Position numbers and translations under genes: made by a program. The notes beneath the pieces are model-generated. The model saw only the letters and a list, made by a program, of their open reading frames with translations. It made no database searches and was not told the DNA's origin. Positions 26,603-36,400 of a stretch of 47,231 nt of DNA are shown here, piece after piece. Source of the stretch: Methanobacteriota archaeon (GTDB taxonomy: Archaea; Thermoplasmatota; Poseidoniia; Poseidoniales; Thalassarchaeaceae); contig PAYZ01000016.1 of NCBI GenBank assembly GCA_002716085.1, positions 65,704 to 112,934 of the forward strand, read 5' to 3'. The first letter of the stretch is position 1. Each line of letters starts with the position of its first letter.

Positions 26603-26670
26603 GGTCAATAGCCGCATAACCTCCAAGGCCTTCATATCAGCGAGTCGACGGGAAGAGCACGAGGGATACC

Positions 26671-28614
26671 GTGACAATGATTTCCGTTGACATAGGAGAT
26701 GGCGAGTATCACGAATACGCCAGTGGGATCAGCGCAGGGGAAGTTATCGAGAACGTCCACGGAAAGAAGAGCGGAGCAGTTGCAGCACTCATTGACGGCG
26801 AAGAGCGAGACATGTCCCACGTTCTGGATCAGGATTGCAAAGTGGAGCCCATTGACGGGGAATCTGAACAGGGACTATACATCATCAGGCACAGCTGTGC
26901 CCATCTGCTTGCCCAAGCAGTGACAGAGCTATTCCCTGATTCAAGGCCAACGATTGGCCCACCAATAGAGCACGGATTCTACTATGACTTCCACATGGAC
27001 CCTATTGGGGAGGACTCCCTGAAGGAGATTGAGAAGAGGATGAAGGAGCTCGCGAAGAAGAACATCCCGATAATCAGGGAAGACCATGGGAACGAGGCAC
27101 TAAGAGAGATGTTCTCCTCAAATCCATTCAAGCTTGAGATAATGGATCAGAAGATCGGCCACGACGTAGGCTCCTCAGCCTATCGTCAAGGCGATTTTGT
27201 TGACCTGTGCAGGGGGCCACACGTATCCTCAACGTCCCAGCTTAGATGGTTCAAGCTTACGAGTACGAGCCAAGCTTACTGGAGAGCGGACAGTGACAGG
27301 GAGTCCCTGGTTAGGATTTACGGAATGTGCTTCGCGACAAAAGAGGGCCTGAAAGAGAGGCAGAGGCAAATCGAAGAGGCTTCCAAGAGAGACCACAAGA
27401 AGATCGGGAAGGAGATGGGGCTCTACATGATAGACGAGATGATTGGAAAGGGCTTGCCTGTTTGGCTACCAAATGGCGAGGTTCTGAAGAGTGAGATCGA
27501 GAGGTTTGCGATAGAGACAGAAGAGGCGTATGGATACGAGAGGGTGACCACTCCCGTCCTAGGGAAAAAGGAGCTCTTCGAAACTAGTGGACACCTCCCG
27601 CACTACTCGGATGGGATGTACCCCCCGATGAAGATGGATGATGGCGAATACTACCTCAAGGCAATGAATTGCCCCATGCACCACCTTGTCTTCAGCAACC
27701 GAAAGAGGTCCTACAGGGAGCTTCCAATTAGAATAGCAGAGTATGGGACCGTATATAGGAACGAGCTCTCTGGAACTCTGGCCGGCCTTCTGAGAGTCAG
27801 GATGCTTTCCATGAACGACGCGCACATATATTGCACGCTCGAACAGGTGGCTCAGGAAGTTGAGAGCAACGTCCGCATGGCACAAGACTACTACGAAGCA
27901 TTTGGCTTCGAAGACTACGACTTCCGACTCTCTCTTTGGGACCCAGAAAACAAAGACAAGTACATCGACCAACCTGAAAACTGGGAAGCAACACAGGATC
28001 ACCTCAGAGTGATTATGGATGATCTGGGGGTCGATTACACGGAGGCAATTGGAGAGGCGGCTTTCTACGGGCCCAAGATAGACATCCAGTTCAGGACCGC
28101 CCTAGGCAGAGAGGAGTCTCTTGCAACGATTCAGCTAGACTTCGCCGCTAAGGAAAGATTCGGTCTTTCCTACATGGATGAGTCTGGAGTCGAGAACGGG
28201 GAGGTTTTCGTAATCCACAGGGCGCCGCTGTCCACGCACGAGAGGTTCGTGGCGTTCTTGCTCGAACAATGGGCAGGCAACCTGCCAACCTGGCTCTCAC
28301 CGATCCAGGTGCAGGTCATTACCATTTCAGAGAAGCACAAGGACTACGCCGAGAAGGTGAGGGAGTCATTGGAGCTTGCTGGAGTGAGGGTGAGGGTGGA
28401 CGACTCCGACAACACCATTGGTAAGAAGATCAGGACTCACAGGAAGGTTAGGCCTGCATACATGGTTATTCTTGGCGACGACGAGATGGACGGCGGTTCG
28501 GTCTCGATCAGGAGCCGGGGCGGCGAACAAAAGAACGGTGTCGCCTTGGAGGAGTTTGTATCGGACATCTTCTCGGAGATCTCCAACAGGAGCAAGGCTC
28601 TGTCAATAGTCTAG
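26671..28614 (+). CDS. thrS: Threonyl-tRNA synthetase, bacterial type
   Basis: Charges tRNA-Thr. At 647 residues it has the full bacterial layout: TGS-like domain (1-65), editing domain with HSCAHLLAQAV and DLCRGPHV, catalytic core with the class II motifs (YRNELSGTLAGLLRVRML for motif 2; ending HRAPLSTHERFVAFLLEQ, motif 3) and the anticodon-binding domain (about 545-647). The zinc ligands are Cys in AMNCPMHH, a His in NDAHIYC and a His in VIHRAPLST. Typical archaeal ThrRS has a different, D-aminoacyl-tRNA-deacylase-like N-terminus, so this is the bacterial/eukaryal form. The start is GTG 26671 or ATG 26677; a TATA-like TCATATCA lies at 26633-26640. Confidence 0.96.
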   Translation: MTMISVDIGDGEYHEYASGISAGEVIENVHGKKSGAVAALIDGEERDMSHVLDQDCKVEPIDGESEQGLYIIRHSCAHLLAQAVTELFPDSRPTIGPPIEHGFYYDFHMDPIGEDSLKEIEKRMKELAKKNIPIIREDHGNEALREMFSSNPFKLEIMDQKIGHDVGSSAYRQGDFVDLCRGPHVSSTSQLRWFKLTSTSQAYWRADSDRESLVRIYGMCFATKEGLKERQRQIEEASKRDHKKIGKEMGLYMIDEMIGKGLPVWLPNGEVLKSEIERFAIETEEAYGYERVTTPVLGKKELFETSGHLPHYSDGMYPPMKMDDGEYYLKAMNCPMHHLVFSNRKRSYRELPIRIAEYGTVYRNELSGTLAGLLRVRMLSMNDAHIYCTLEQVAQEVESNVRMAQDYYEAFGFEDYDFRLSLWDPENKDKYIDQPENWEATQDHLRVIMDDLGVDYTEAIGEAAFYGPKIDIQFRTALGREESLATIQLDFAAKERFGLSYMDESGVENGEVFVIHRAPLSTHERFVAFLLEQWAGNLPTWLSPIQVQVITISEKHKDYAEKVRESLELAGVRVRVDDSDNTIGKKIRTHRKVRPAYMVILGDDEMDGGSVSIRSRGGEQKNGVALEEFVSDIFSEISNRSKALSIV

Positions 28615-28653
28615 TGAAGTATCAATACGGGACCCCTTCTAGGATTGTTCCAC

Positions 28654-29664
28654 ATGGTCTCCGATGATGGCTCCGAGAGTAAGGAGGCGATGCTTTCTAC
28701 CGCTAGGTCAGTGGTCCGGACCTGCCTACAGATTAGGAGAGAGGAGGACGTGCTGATTATCACAGACCCAGAAACCTCGGAGGTAGGACAGGCGCTGTAC
28801 GAAGAGGCGGCGAGGGTGACGGACAGGATCCTCCTCGTGATGATGCCCCCTACCCAGAAACCGGGGAAGGAGCCGCCGCTCCCCGTAGCAGACATAATGA
28901 GGAAGAACAGAGTGATCATTATCGCGACAAAGGACTCCCTGACCCATACCAGAGCTAGGCAACAGGCCACAAAGGAAGGGGCTAGGGTAGTCTCAATGCC
29001 CGGAACTGGAAGAGGTGTCTTCGAGACGGGGGGGATGACAGCAGACTACAATGCCCTACAACGAGAAATTAGCGGAATGGGGGCGGTCTTCAGGAGGAAG
29101 AGGCGCGTCCGAGTCAAGAGCTCGTCTGGGACAGACGTTGAGTTCCAGACTGGTGGTAGGTGGGTACTGGAGGACAATGGAATATGCAACAGGCCAGGAC
29201 AAGTATCAAACCTTCCTGCAGGAAAAGTGTTCGTCCTGCCAAAAGAAGGGTCGATGAATGGAAGAATTGTGATTGATGGCTCGTGGGAGGGCAGCATCCT
29301 ATCCGAGCCGATCTCTCTAATGGTCGAAAACGGGCTAGTTGTGGATATCTCGGGGGACGAGATAGTTGAAGACGTGAAATCGGTCTTTGATCTGGCGAGA
29401 GCCGGAATCAGGAGCTCAAAAAGAGACCTGGTATGGACTGTGGCTGAGTTCGGTTTCGGAATGAATCCCAAAGCAACTGATCTAGTTGGGAGTCGAGTGG
29501 AGGATCTCGTGATGAGGGGTTCGTCTTACTTCGGGTTCGGAGACAATACGCATATCGGAGGCTCAGCCAGAGTTGGATTCCACCTGAGAGGAGTCGTTAG
29601 AAACCCAGAAGTAATTCTGGAAGATGCAACGATTCTATCTGGAGGGAAGGTTTTCCTTCGTTAG
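28654..29664 (+). CDS. M29-like aminopeptidase family protein
   Basis: Related to the thermophilic (M29) aminopeptidases, also called aminopeptidase T or leucyl aminopeptidase-like, and to dihydroxypyridine dioxygenase relatives of the same fold. The C-terminal half carries the expected metal-site patterns: NLPAGKVFVLPKEGSMNG, then AEFGFGMNPKA with the conserved Glu, and FGDNTHIGGSARVGFHLRG with the His. The N-terminal half is an alpha/beta domain (LIITDPETSEVGQALYEEA). M29 ligands are two Glu, His, and further His/Asp; only some can be matched by eye, so hydrolysis is probable but not certain. The ATG at 28654 is preferred to a TTG at 28645. It lies 39 bases after thrS and 8 before the thiamine pyrophosphokinase gene. 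Confidence 0.8.
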   Translation: MVSDDGSESKEAMLSTARSVVRTCLQIRREEDVLIITDPETSEVGQALYEEAARVTDRILLVMMPPTQKPGKEPPLPVADIMRKNRVIIIATKDSLTHTRARQQATKEGARVVSMPGTGRGVFETGGMTADYNALQREISGMGAVFRRKRRVRVKSSSGTDVEFQTGGRWVLEDNGICNRPGQVSNLPAGKVFVLPKEGSMNGRIVIDGSWEGSILSEPISLMVENGLVVDISGDEIVEDVKSVFDLARAGIRSSKRDLVWTVAEFGFGMNPKATDLVGSRVEDLVMRGSSYFGFGDNTHIGGSARVGFHLRGVVRNPEVILEDATILSGGKVFLR

Positions 29665-29672
29665 GTGAGTGG

Positions 29673-30278
29673 ATGCGAGGAGTTCTATGGTGCAACGGGA
29701 CACCTCCTTCTAGGGAGTTGATTCGATGGGCCGTTTCACTGGATGCCCCGATTTTCGGAGTTGATGGGGGGGCGGATATAGCCGCCTCTGAGGGAATAGA
29801 GGTGATCGAGGTTCTCGGAGACATGGACTCCGCTTCCAAGAAGAACTGGGCCGGGAGGTCAGTGAGCCTTCCAGACCAGTCAACAAGCGACCTGTCTAAG
29901 TCGATTAGGTATCTTATCGAGAGAGGGTTCGAAGAGATTGAAGTCATTGGAGCTGATGGGGGCTCCCAAGAGCATATGCTAGGAACCTGGGCGGCTCTAT
30001 TCGAGTCTCCAGCCGGTGCAAAGATTAGGATCCATCACGAAAGTAATGTCTCTCGTAGATTCCACCCAGAAGACGGGGAGATGTGTCTCGAGATAGGTGA
30101 TGGTGCTCGCTTCTCCGTTTTTTCATTTGAGAGTACAAGGGTGTGGATCAAGGGATCAAAATGGGATGTCTCTGGAGAAGAGATGGGATTCTCCACCAGG
30201 GGCCTGAGCAACGAGGGGATTGGCGGGAAGGTTTCCATCAGGGCCGAAGGAGTCCTGGTGATAATTACAGGAAGGTGA
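29673..30278 (+). CDS. Thiamine pyrophosphokinase-like protein
   Basis: A 201-residue protein with the thiamine pyrophosphokinase pattern: a phosphate/metal site FGVDGGADIA (about 28-37), the LGDMDSAS aspartates (about 48-55), and SLPDQSTSDLSKSIRYLIERG (65-85), the D-Q-x-S/T-x-D-x-x-K block seen in TPK. A later IGADGG and a beta-rich C-terminal domain (SVFSFESTRVWIKGSKW) agree. It would convert thiamine to the coenzyme TPP. An archaeal relative family (6-hydroxymethylpterin diphosphokinase MptE) shares this fold, so the substrate is not certain. GGTGA at 29665-29668 provides a ribosome site just before the ATG, and the gene looks co-transcribed with the M29-like gene. Confidence 0.82.
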   Translation: MRGVLWCNGTPPSRELIRWAVSLDAPIFGVDGGADIAASEGIEVIEVLGDMDSASKKNWAGRSVSLPDQSTSDLSKSIRYLIERGFEEIEVIGADGGSQEHMLGTWAALFESPAGAKIRIHHESNVSRRFHPEDGEMCLEIGDGARFSVFSFESTRVWIKGSKWDVSGEEMGFSTRGLSNEGIGGKVSIRAEGVLVIITGR

Positions 30279-30279
30279 C

Positions 30280-31359
30280 TCATTCCTCTTCTATGACCTG
30301 CTTTGCCAGCATCAGAGCAATTGGCCTTGTCTTCTCGTCTTCTTCCAATGCAATCCTAGCAATTATCATGATTGGGACTCCGATTATCGCCCCAGAAATC
30401 CCCCAAACCGAAGCCGAGACCATCACTGTCAGAAGTAGTACTAAAGGGGAAATCCCTAGCTTCTGGCCAGAAAGATTTGGCTCAATGAATGACCCGAAAA
30501 GTTGCTGATTGGCAATCATGAGGGCACCCAATAAGAATGCCTGAAGAGGATCTAGGACAATTAGAGCGATAATCAAAGGAGGGATAGTAGCCAGAAGTGC
30601 CCCCAGTACAGGAATGAAGTCTAAGAGGAAGCAAAGGGTTCCGAACAAGAACCACCCTGGAATGCCCATGTACCAAAGCAATATCGTGAGCACGGTTGCT
30701 TGGCCTGCGCTGCAAGTTGCCTTTGAGATTACATACGTAGATATGGACTCGGAAGAGTTTGCAACTATCTTCTCCAACCTGTCGTATGATTCTGGGAAGG
30801 CCACCTTTAGCCTTCCAGGAAGGGATTTCTCCTCGAGGATCAAGAATACCACAAAGATTGCCACAGTCAGCATTGTGGTCATGAATGAGGCCACATCTGC
30901 AAGAATGATGGTTGCAAATCTCTGGATGCTCTCTGGGTTCAGGACATTCTGAATTGTCTCCTGACTAGTGATCACATCTTCGAGACCATAGAGATTTGCT
31001 TCCGACAGGTTTTCCCACTTTTCATCGAACTTGTCCCTTAGGCCCCCCTCGGCATTGACTTCGTCAATGAAACTGTCAATATTGTTGTAGAGTAGGATGG
31101 AAATTGCGTAAACCCCGAGCGACCCGACGAATAGGATGATCGCGTAAGCCATCAGGGGTAGCTTGGCTACGAACTCATAGCGATCGATGAGGTACTTCTC
31201 TGGAGCTCTGATTAGGAAATAGATCAGGATCGCAATCGCAAGTGGCATCAGAATGGGCTTCAAATTGACCAGAACCAGATACAAGACCATGAGGATAATG
31301 CTGAAGTTTGCTGCAGTTGCACTCTTCGACCTGATTCGTGGTGACTCTGTGGCGCCCAT
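30280..31359 (-). CDS. AI-2E family transporter (PerM/DUF20)
   Basis: Integral membrane protein of 359 residues with about seven or eight membrane helices. Two pairs of helices form the N-terminal part (residues about 17-95), followed by an extramembrane helical segment (100-145), and the C-terminal block has IPGWFLFGTLCFLLDFIPVLGALLATIPPLIIALI, which is the family signature. Known members export small molecules such as autoinducer 2 or work as sodium/proton antiporters; the substrate here is unknown. Stop codons of this gene and the convergent thiamine pyrophosphokinase gene are one base apart. It ends its own unit; the glycosyltransferase gene upstream ends 52 bases before its start. Confidence 0.9.
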   Translation of the reverse strand: MGATESPRIRSKSATAANFSIILMVLYLVLVNLKPILMPLAIAILIYFLIRAPEKYLIDRYEFVAKLPLMAYAIILFVGSLGVYAISILLYNNIDSFIDEVNAEGGLRDKFDEKWENLSEANLYGLEDVITSQETIQNVLNPESIQRFATIILADVASFMTTMLTVAIFVVFLILEEKSLPGRLKVAFPESYDRLEKIVANSSESISTYVISKATCSAGQATVLTILLWYMGIPGWFLFGTLCFLLDFIPVLGALLATIPPLIIALIVLDPLQAFLLGALMIANQQLFGSFIEPNLSGQKLGISPLVLLLTVMVSASVWGISGAIIGVPIMIIARIALEEDEKTRPIALMLAKQVIEEE

Positions 31360-31411
31360 CGACCATCGGAAGCAGGATTAGCAATCAAGAGTTTCCCCGG
31401 ACAAGGATTGC

Positions 31412-32638
31412 CTATCTGGCACGATCGTAGATTTCCAAGAAGGACTCCGCGTTACCCAGGAGGGTGAATTTCTCCATCACCCTATTTCTTCCCTCTGAAC
31501 CTTTCTTGAGTAGTATTTCTCTTGATGAGCACTCGTTAACTATCGCCTGTGCTAGCGCTTCCTCGGACCCCATCTCGAAAAGGGCCCCTACGCTTTCGTC
31601 TACCATCTCAGGCAATGGTCCGTGGTCGACAGTTACCACTGGAGTTCCGCTGGCCATAGCCTCAAGCGGAATCAAGCCCTGCCCTTCGTAGTAGCTGGGA
31701 TATGCTACAACATCTGCTGACCTGTACATCTCGGCAATTCCCTCGAAATCCATCTCTGACTCGATTGAGACCTTGTCCCCTATTCCTAGACTTGAGGCCA
31801 TCTTGGTAAGCCTGCGCTTTAGGGACCCTCTGCCGATGATTACCAAGTGCACATCAGTGGTGTCTGAGGCCCTCTTGAATGACCTCAGGAGCATCCCATG
31901 GCCCTTTCTAGCGGCAAGCCTACCGACCGCTAGGACCAGCATGGTTTCCGACGAGATTGAGTATCTGCCCCTCATCTCTGATTCGAAATGAGCCTGGTCC
32001 TCGCTGTCCCTGTGCGGGGGCACGAACATTTGCGTATCCACTCCCCAGTGGACAACCTCGCAATCCCAATTGTCCGGGGCATCGTACCTAGTCTCGAGGT
32101 CGATCTTGGTTGCATGCGAGTTTGGGACGATGATAGCAGAGTTTCTTACGGCGGAGTTCTCGAATTTTGCGTACCTCTTGGCAAGGAATCTGATTGCGAT
32201 GTCGTTTGGGTTCGACCAAACCGCAGGCTCTCCGAATTTAGCTGCCAACAGAAGGCCGTCCCTCTCCCCTAGCCAGGTCCCGTGCATGGATGAGACCACT
32301 GGAGCTACCTTGCTATGGCATGTTGAGAATTGCTTGTCGTCCCAAGAAACCATTGGACAATGGAGGTGTACGACATCCACATTGTCTCGCTCGTTGATCT
32401 TGATCAGCTCCCTAAGTGCATGCCTTCCGTAGGACCGTGTGAATGACATGGGGATCTTGGCCCATGGGACCCCTATGACAGAAACCCCCTCCACGATGGG
32501 GGGGTTCCCCCCCGACCTTCTGGTGATCACTGTGACCCTGTGGCCCATCTCTGCTAGTTTTGATGAGAGGTGGAAGACGGTGGATCCCATGCCTCCCCAC
32601 CTTGGAGGGTACTCTCCAGATATCATCGCGATGTGCAT
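31412..32638 (-). CDS. Glycosyltransferase, GT4 family
   Basis: A GT-B-fold retaining glycosyltransferase, 408 residues from the ATG at 32638. The N-terminus IAMISGEYPPRWGGMGSTV is the classic GT4 acceptor-side start, and the EGQGLIPLEAMASGTPVV block (E-x7-E) near residue 315 holds the two Glu that bind the sugar nucleotide. LAVGRLAARKGHGMLL (about 235-250) is the second-domain start. It probably adds a sugar to a lipid or protein-linked glycan at the cytoplasmic membrane. The frame extends about 42 residues further upstream, but those residues are not family-like, so the internal ATG is used. It is divergent from a GT2 gene, a sensible pair for glycoprotein or lipid glycan assembly. Confidence 0.93.
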   Translation of the reverse strand: MHIAMISGEYPPRWGGMGSTVFHLSSKLAEMGHRVTVITRRSGGNPPIVEGVSVIGVPWAKIPMSFTRSYGRHALRELIKINERDNVDVVHLHCPMVSWDDKQFSTCHSKVAPVVSSMHGTWLGERDGLLLAAKFGEPAVWSNPNDIAIRFLAKRYAKFENSAVRNSAIIVPNSHATKIDLETRYDAPDNWDCEVVHWGVDTQMFVPPHRDSEDQAHFESEMRGRYSISSETMLVLAVGRLAARKGHGMLLRSFKRASDTTDVHLVIIGRGSLKRRLTKMASSLGIGDKVSIESEMDFEGIAEMYRSADVVAYPSYYEGQGLIPLEAMASGTPVVTVDHGPLPEMVDESVGALFEMGSEEALAQAIVNECSSREILLKKGSEGRNRVMEKFTLLGNAESFLEIYDRAR

Positions 32639-32683
32639 AAGTTGCCCGATAATGCGGTCCGGGGGTGCGTTATTGAATGGAGC

Positions 32684-32697
32684 GGGAGAAAAATACA
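32684..32697 (+). promoter_or_regulatory. BRE/TATA-like element before the GT2 gene
   Basis: The purine-rich GGGAGAAAAATACAG region contains a BRE-like purine run and a TATA-like AAAATACA. A start about 26 bases downstream would leave a short leader before the ATG at 32741. Confidence 0.3.
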
Positions 32698-32740
32698 GCT
32701 TACAATGGTTCAAAAATGCGTTCTCACTAGCATAATCCCA

Positions 32741-33475
32741 ATGACGGACGAATTGCCAGTTCACGTGACAGTAGTTATCCCCACTCGAAACGAGGAGGAA
32801 GCCATCGTAGACACGATCAGGAGCGTCCCAAATGACGGTTGGTGCAAGGAGCTTAGCTTCCTGGTGGTTGACGGCAACTCCAGCGATAGAACCAGGGAGC
32901 TGGCGGAGCAGGAAGGGGCGACTGTGTTCCTGGAGCCGAGGAGGGGTTACGGCCGGGCCTACAGGACTGGGTTCGAAATCGCCCCGGGGGAAATCATTGT
33001 GACGATGGATGCTGACTGCACCTATCCCGGGGAAGAGGTTCCAGCTCTAGTCAGGAAGCTGGTGGAGGAGGAGCTCGAGTTCATCACCTGCGATCGTTTG
33101 AGGCGGGCGGAAGAGGGTGCTATGTCCGGGCTACACGGTTTTGGCAACTGGGTCTTATCCTTCACTGCAAGAATGCTCTTCTGGTACGGGGTGCATGACT
33201 CGCAGTCCGGAATGTGGGTTTTCAGAAAGAGCATACTGCAGGATCCCAAGATGCGACCGACTAACGATGGGATGCCACTCTCGGAGGAGATGAAGATCAA
33301 TGCCAGGAGGCAAATAGGGAAGAAGAAGGCCATCGAGGTCTCAGTGCCATACAGGAAGAGAGTGGGTCAAGCTGAGATCAACACCTGGGGGGATGGCTGG
33401 AAGAACCTGAAGTTCCTGTTCGTCAAGAGGCTGGGCCTGAACAGGGAGAGCACGCCCTGGGGTCCTGAGAGCTAG
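32741..33475 (+). CDS. Glycosyltransferase, GT2 family (polyprenyl-phosphate sugar synthase-like)
   Basis: Inverting GT-A glycosyltransferase of 244 residues. VTVVIPTRNEEEAIVDTI (8-25), VVDGNSSDRTRELA and TMDADCTYPGEEVPAL, with the DxD-like Asp pair, match dolichol-phosphate mannosyl/glucosyl synthases. SGMWVFRKSI and YRKRVGQAEINTWGDGWK near the end also fit that group. It has no membrane helices, so it should act at the cytoplasmic face and charge dolichol-type lipid with a sugar. It is divergent from a GT4 gene. The ATG at 32741 is favoured because the family motif begins directly after it. The stop lies in a CTAG shared with the convergent surface-protein gene. Confidence 0.92.
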   Translation: MTDELPVHVTVVIPTRNEEEAIVDTIRSVPNDGWCKELSFLVVDGNSSDRTRELAEQEGATVFLEPRRGYGRAYRTGFEIAPGEIIVTMDADCTYPGEEVPALVRKLVEEELEFITCDRLRRAEEGAMSGLHGFGNWVLSFTARMLFWYGVHDSQSGMWVFRKSILQDPKMRPTNDGMPLSEEMKINARRQIGKKKAIEVSVPYRKRVGQAEINTWGDGWKNLKFLFVKRLGLNRESTPWGPES

Positions 33476-36400
33476 TCCTCCTGAGAGTCGAACTGCTCGT
33501 CCATCTCCCTTGGATCGAAGGTCGACCACGATTCTATGACCTCGATGTCCTTGGCAATCTCAGCCAACGACCTTCTCCTGTAAAACAGTCCTGCAACGGA
33601 GAGCCCAGCTATTGATATGACCAATGTCGGGATGCCGAAGGACGAGACCCAAGCCTCTAGGCCACCAGATGATGGTTCTACGATTGGTACTGTGTGGACT
33701 TGTCCGGGGCTAACCAGATCTCCGTCAATCGCCCATACCTCAACCCTAGCCCAGTCTCCTCCGGAAACTACCCAGGAGGATCTGGAGCTCCAGATCCCAT
33801 CTCCAGCCACTGCATCCCCCCTAGTGCCGTCGTCCTGGAAGAACATGACCTGCGACGCCCCTCCAGCGAGGAGTTCCCCCCTGACTGTCTGGGTGGTCCC
33901 ATCCTCGTCCTCGAGGCGGACTGTTGTGGTAACCTCGGTGGGGACCCCATCCTCTACTCTCTGAACGGAGACGGTTAGATCGAATAGCTCTGGTGAGCTA
34001 GAGCCAACTGTGAGATTGATGGAGGTTATCGATTCGTCCCCCCTGGAGTCCTTTACCATCAGGTCAATCCTTACTGGACCTGGTGGGAATGACTGGTTGA
34101 ATGACATGCTGTCGCTTACCACCTCTCCATCAATTCTCCATTCGTACAGGACTATGTCTCCATCGTAGTCAATGGAGTCCTCAGCACTGAGTATAGCCAT
34201 CTGGCCGGGAGGCAGGTACTGTCCGTTGTCCATCCCGGATATCACGGCGACTGGGGCTGTTTCGAGAACTGTGATCTCCTGGAAGTGTGTCCTGACCATC
34301 CCATTGTCATCTTCAAGAACAAACGTCAGATTGTGCATTCCTGCAACGAGGTAGTCATTGTACCAGTTATCTGAGGTCTTGTCCTCTAGGATTGTACCCA
34401 TTAGGTCAGAAGAGACTGAGACAGTGAATTCATCTCCGTCGTAGTCAACTGAGGGTCTGAAGTCGAAAAGAACTGGGAGGTTGGATGTGACCTCGATCCC
34501 TGGAACAGGGGAGTCTAGTACCAGAACTGGTGCCGACTCGGTGACAGTTACCAAGACCTGGTCCTGGACAGGTCCAGAGCCATCGTCCAAGGTCAGGGTG
34601 ATCTCGTGGTCTCCCGCAGGAAGCCTTGTTTCCACATTCCAGCTTCCGCCCAATGGGGCCTCTGAAATGTTCGATTCCCAAATTACGGAAACCAACTCAG
34701 AGCTAGAAGGGGCGTCTGGGTTGCAAAGCAGCCCGGATCCATTGCTGGGGAGCTCCCCGCAGTAAAGGTCCCAGTCACCAGAACCCGTTGCGCCGAGGAG
34801 GATTACTTCCGACGAGTCTGTGAGCAAAGAATCAGCGGGGGAGGAGATTCGGGCATTGGGAATTGAGTTGGAAACGACTAACGTCTCTTCGCTAGTTTTC
34901 CACTGGCCAACGTGCTCAGGTTGGTCATCGCTAGATTTCATGGTTATCTTGTGGGCCCCCTTGCTAAGTGTACCCATCCACTCAAGCGATCCAGAGGTTG
35001 ATGTTCCCGAGGCTAGTAAACCGTCAATGTCGCTATGGAATTCGAACCTGACCTCGTTCCCTTCTGGGTCGGAAGTTCCTGTTCCATCGATGTGTACCCA
35101 ATCCGCAGAAGATTCCCCGGTCCTTGAAATCCCCATCACAGGCTCTGGTATCTCGTTGAACAGATTGACTTCGAATGTCCAAGACACCGCTGGATTGACT
35201 CCATCGAAAGCAAAGACTGAGGCTGTGAATTCCTCCTCTGGGGCACCTATGAATGACCTAACGATCTCCATTTGGCAGAACGGGCTATTTGGATCGGGGT
35301 CAGGTCCGGATTCGTACGAGGCCTCCACCCAGCACCACAAATCTCCGCCCTCTGGGTCGAAAGTCCCATTTAGGCTGACTGTCAGGCTGGCCGTCTCTCC
35401 GAGGAATAGGACTCCCCACGAGGAGATGGACGGTGTCGTCTTCACCGATAGGACAGGAGGGAGGTTGACGAGCTCAATCTCCCTTGTCTCGTTAGTGCAC
35501 TGGCCATGTGAGTCGCAGACCTCCAACGTTACCTGGTGGTTCCCGTCGGAGAGGCATCCAGAGCCATTGAAGTTGGCAATGAAGCTAGAGGAGTTGCCGT
35601 TCGAAGACTCGGGGCATGCCAATGCGAGGTCGCCGTCTATGCTGCTGGTCCAGCTGAAGGTCAGAGCGTCGAAGTCGAGGTCCCAGCTCTCGATGGCATC
35701 GAACTGGATCTCGCTCCCGCTTGAGAACTGTTCCTCGTCCAGTGGGGAGGACCACTGGATGAAGGGTGGCTGGTTGCTAAGCTCCATCCTGCAGTAGACC
35801 GTCTTGTCATCGTCGATTACTATCTCGGCCGTGTCGTTATGCACGGAGTCGTATTCGCACCCCACGAACGCGGAGTTGTTCTCTGACCATCCCTGGAGGG
35901 GCGTCCATCTCTTTCCGACGAATGGGCCATACTCTCCAACTCCCTGGTATGGCTGGATCGCATCCAAGTCATCATCGAATTGGGAGAATGAGATGTTAAC
36001 ATTTGCGAAGGGTATGTTCAGGAGGTTCTGATTGATGGTATGGACCTCCATGGACCACATGACGTCCAGGATGTTGTCGTCCTCCGTGTTTTGTGGGGTC
36101 AGCAGGGTGCCAGAAGAAATCCACCTGAGATGGGAGGACGAGTTCATTTCGAACGAGCTAGAGGCTCCAGCATCCTGGACAAGCGAAGACGCGGTGAAAT
36201 TGACGATGCTGTTGTCTAAAGTCGGAGCAGATGCATCGCAAATCAGGGTGGTTCCCACGACAATTAGCTCCGTATGCGATCTTAGGTCTAGGCAATGGGA
36301 CGGGCTATCCCAGATCACGCTGTTTGACAAGTGGGAGGTAACTGTTCCCTTTGCCTCCCAGAACATCCCTCCTTCCCCGCTCAGGTCAAGTCCGGAAATG

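Noticed and set aside
34820-35797. 325-codon frame antisense to the giant surface protein
   Set aside because: Mirror of a Ser/Asp-rich repeat protein; no start signal and no recognisable domain.
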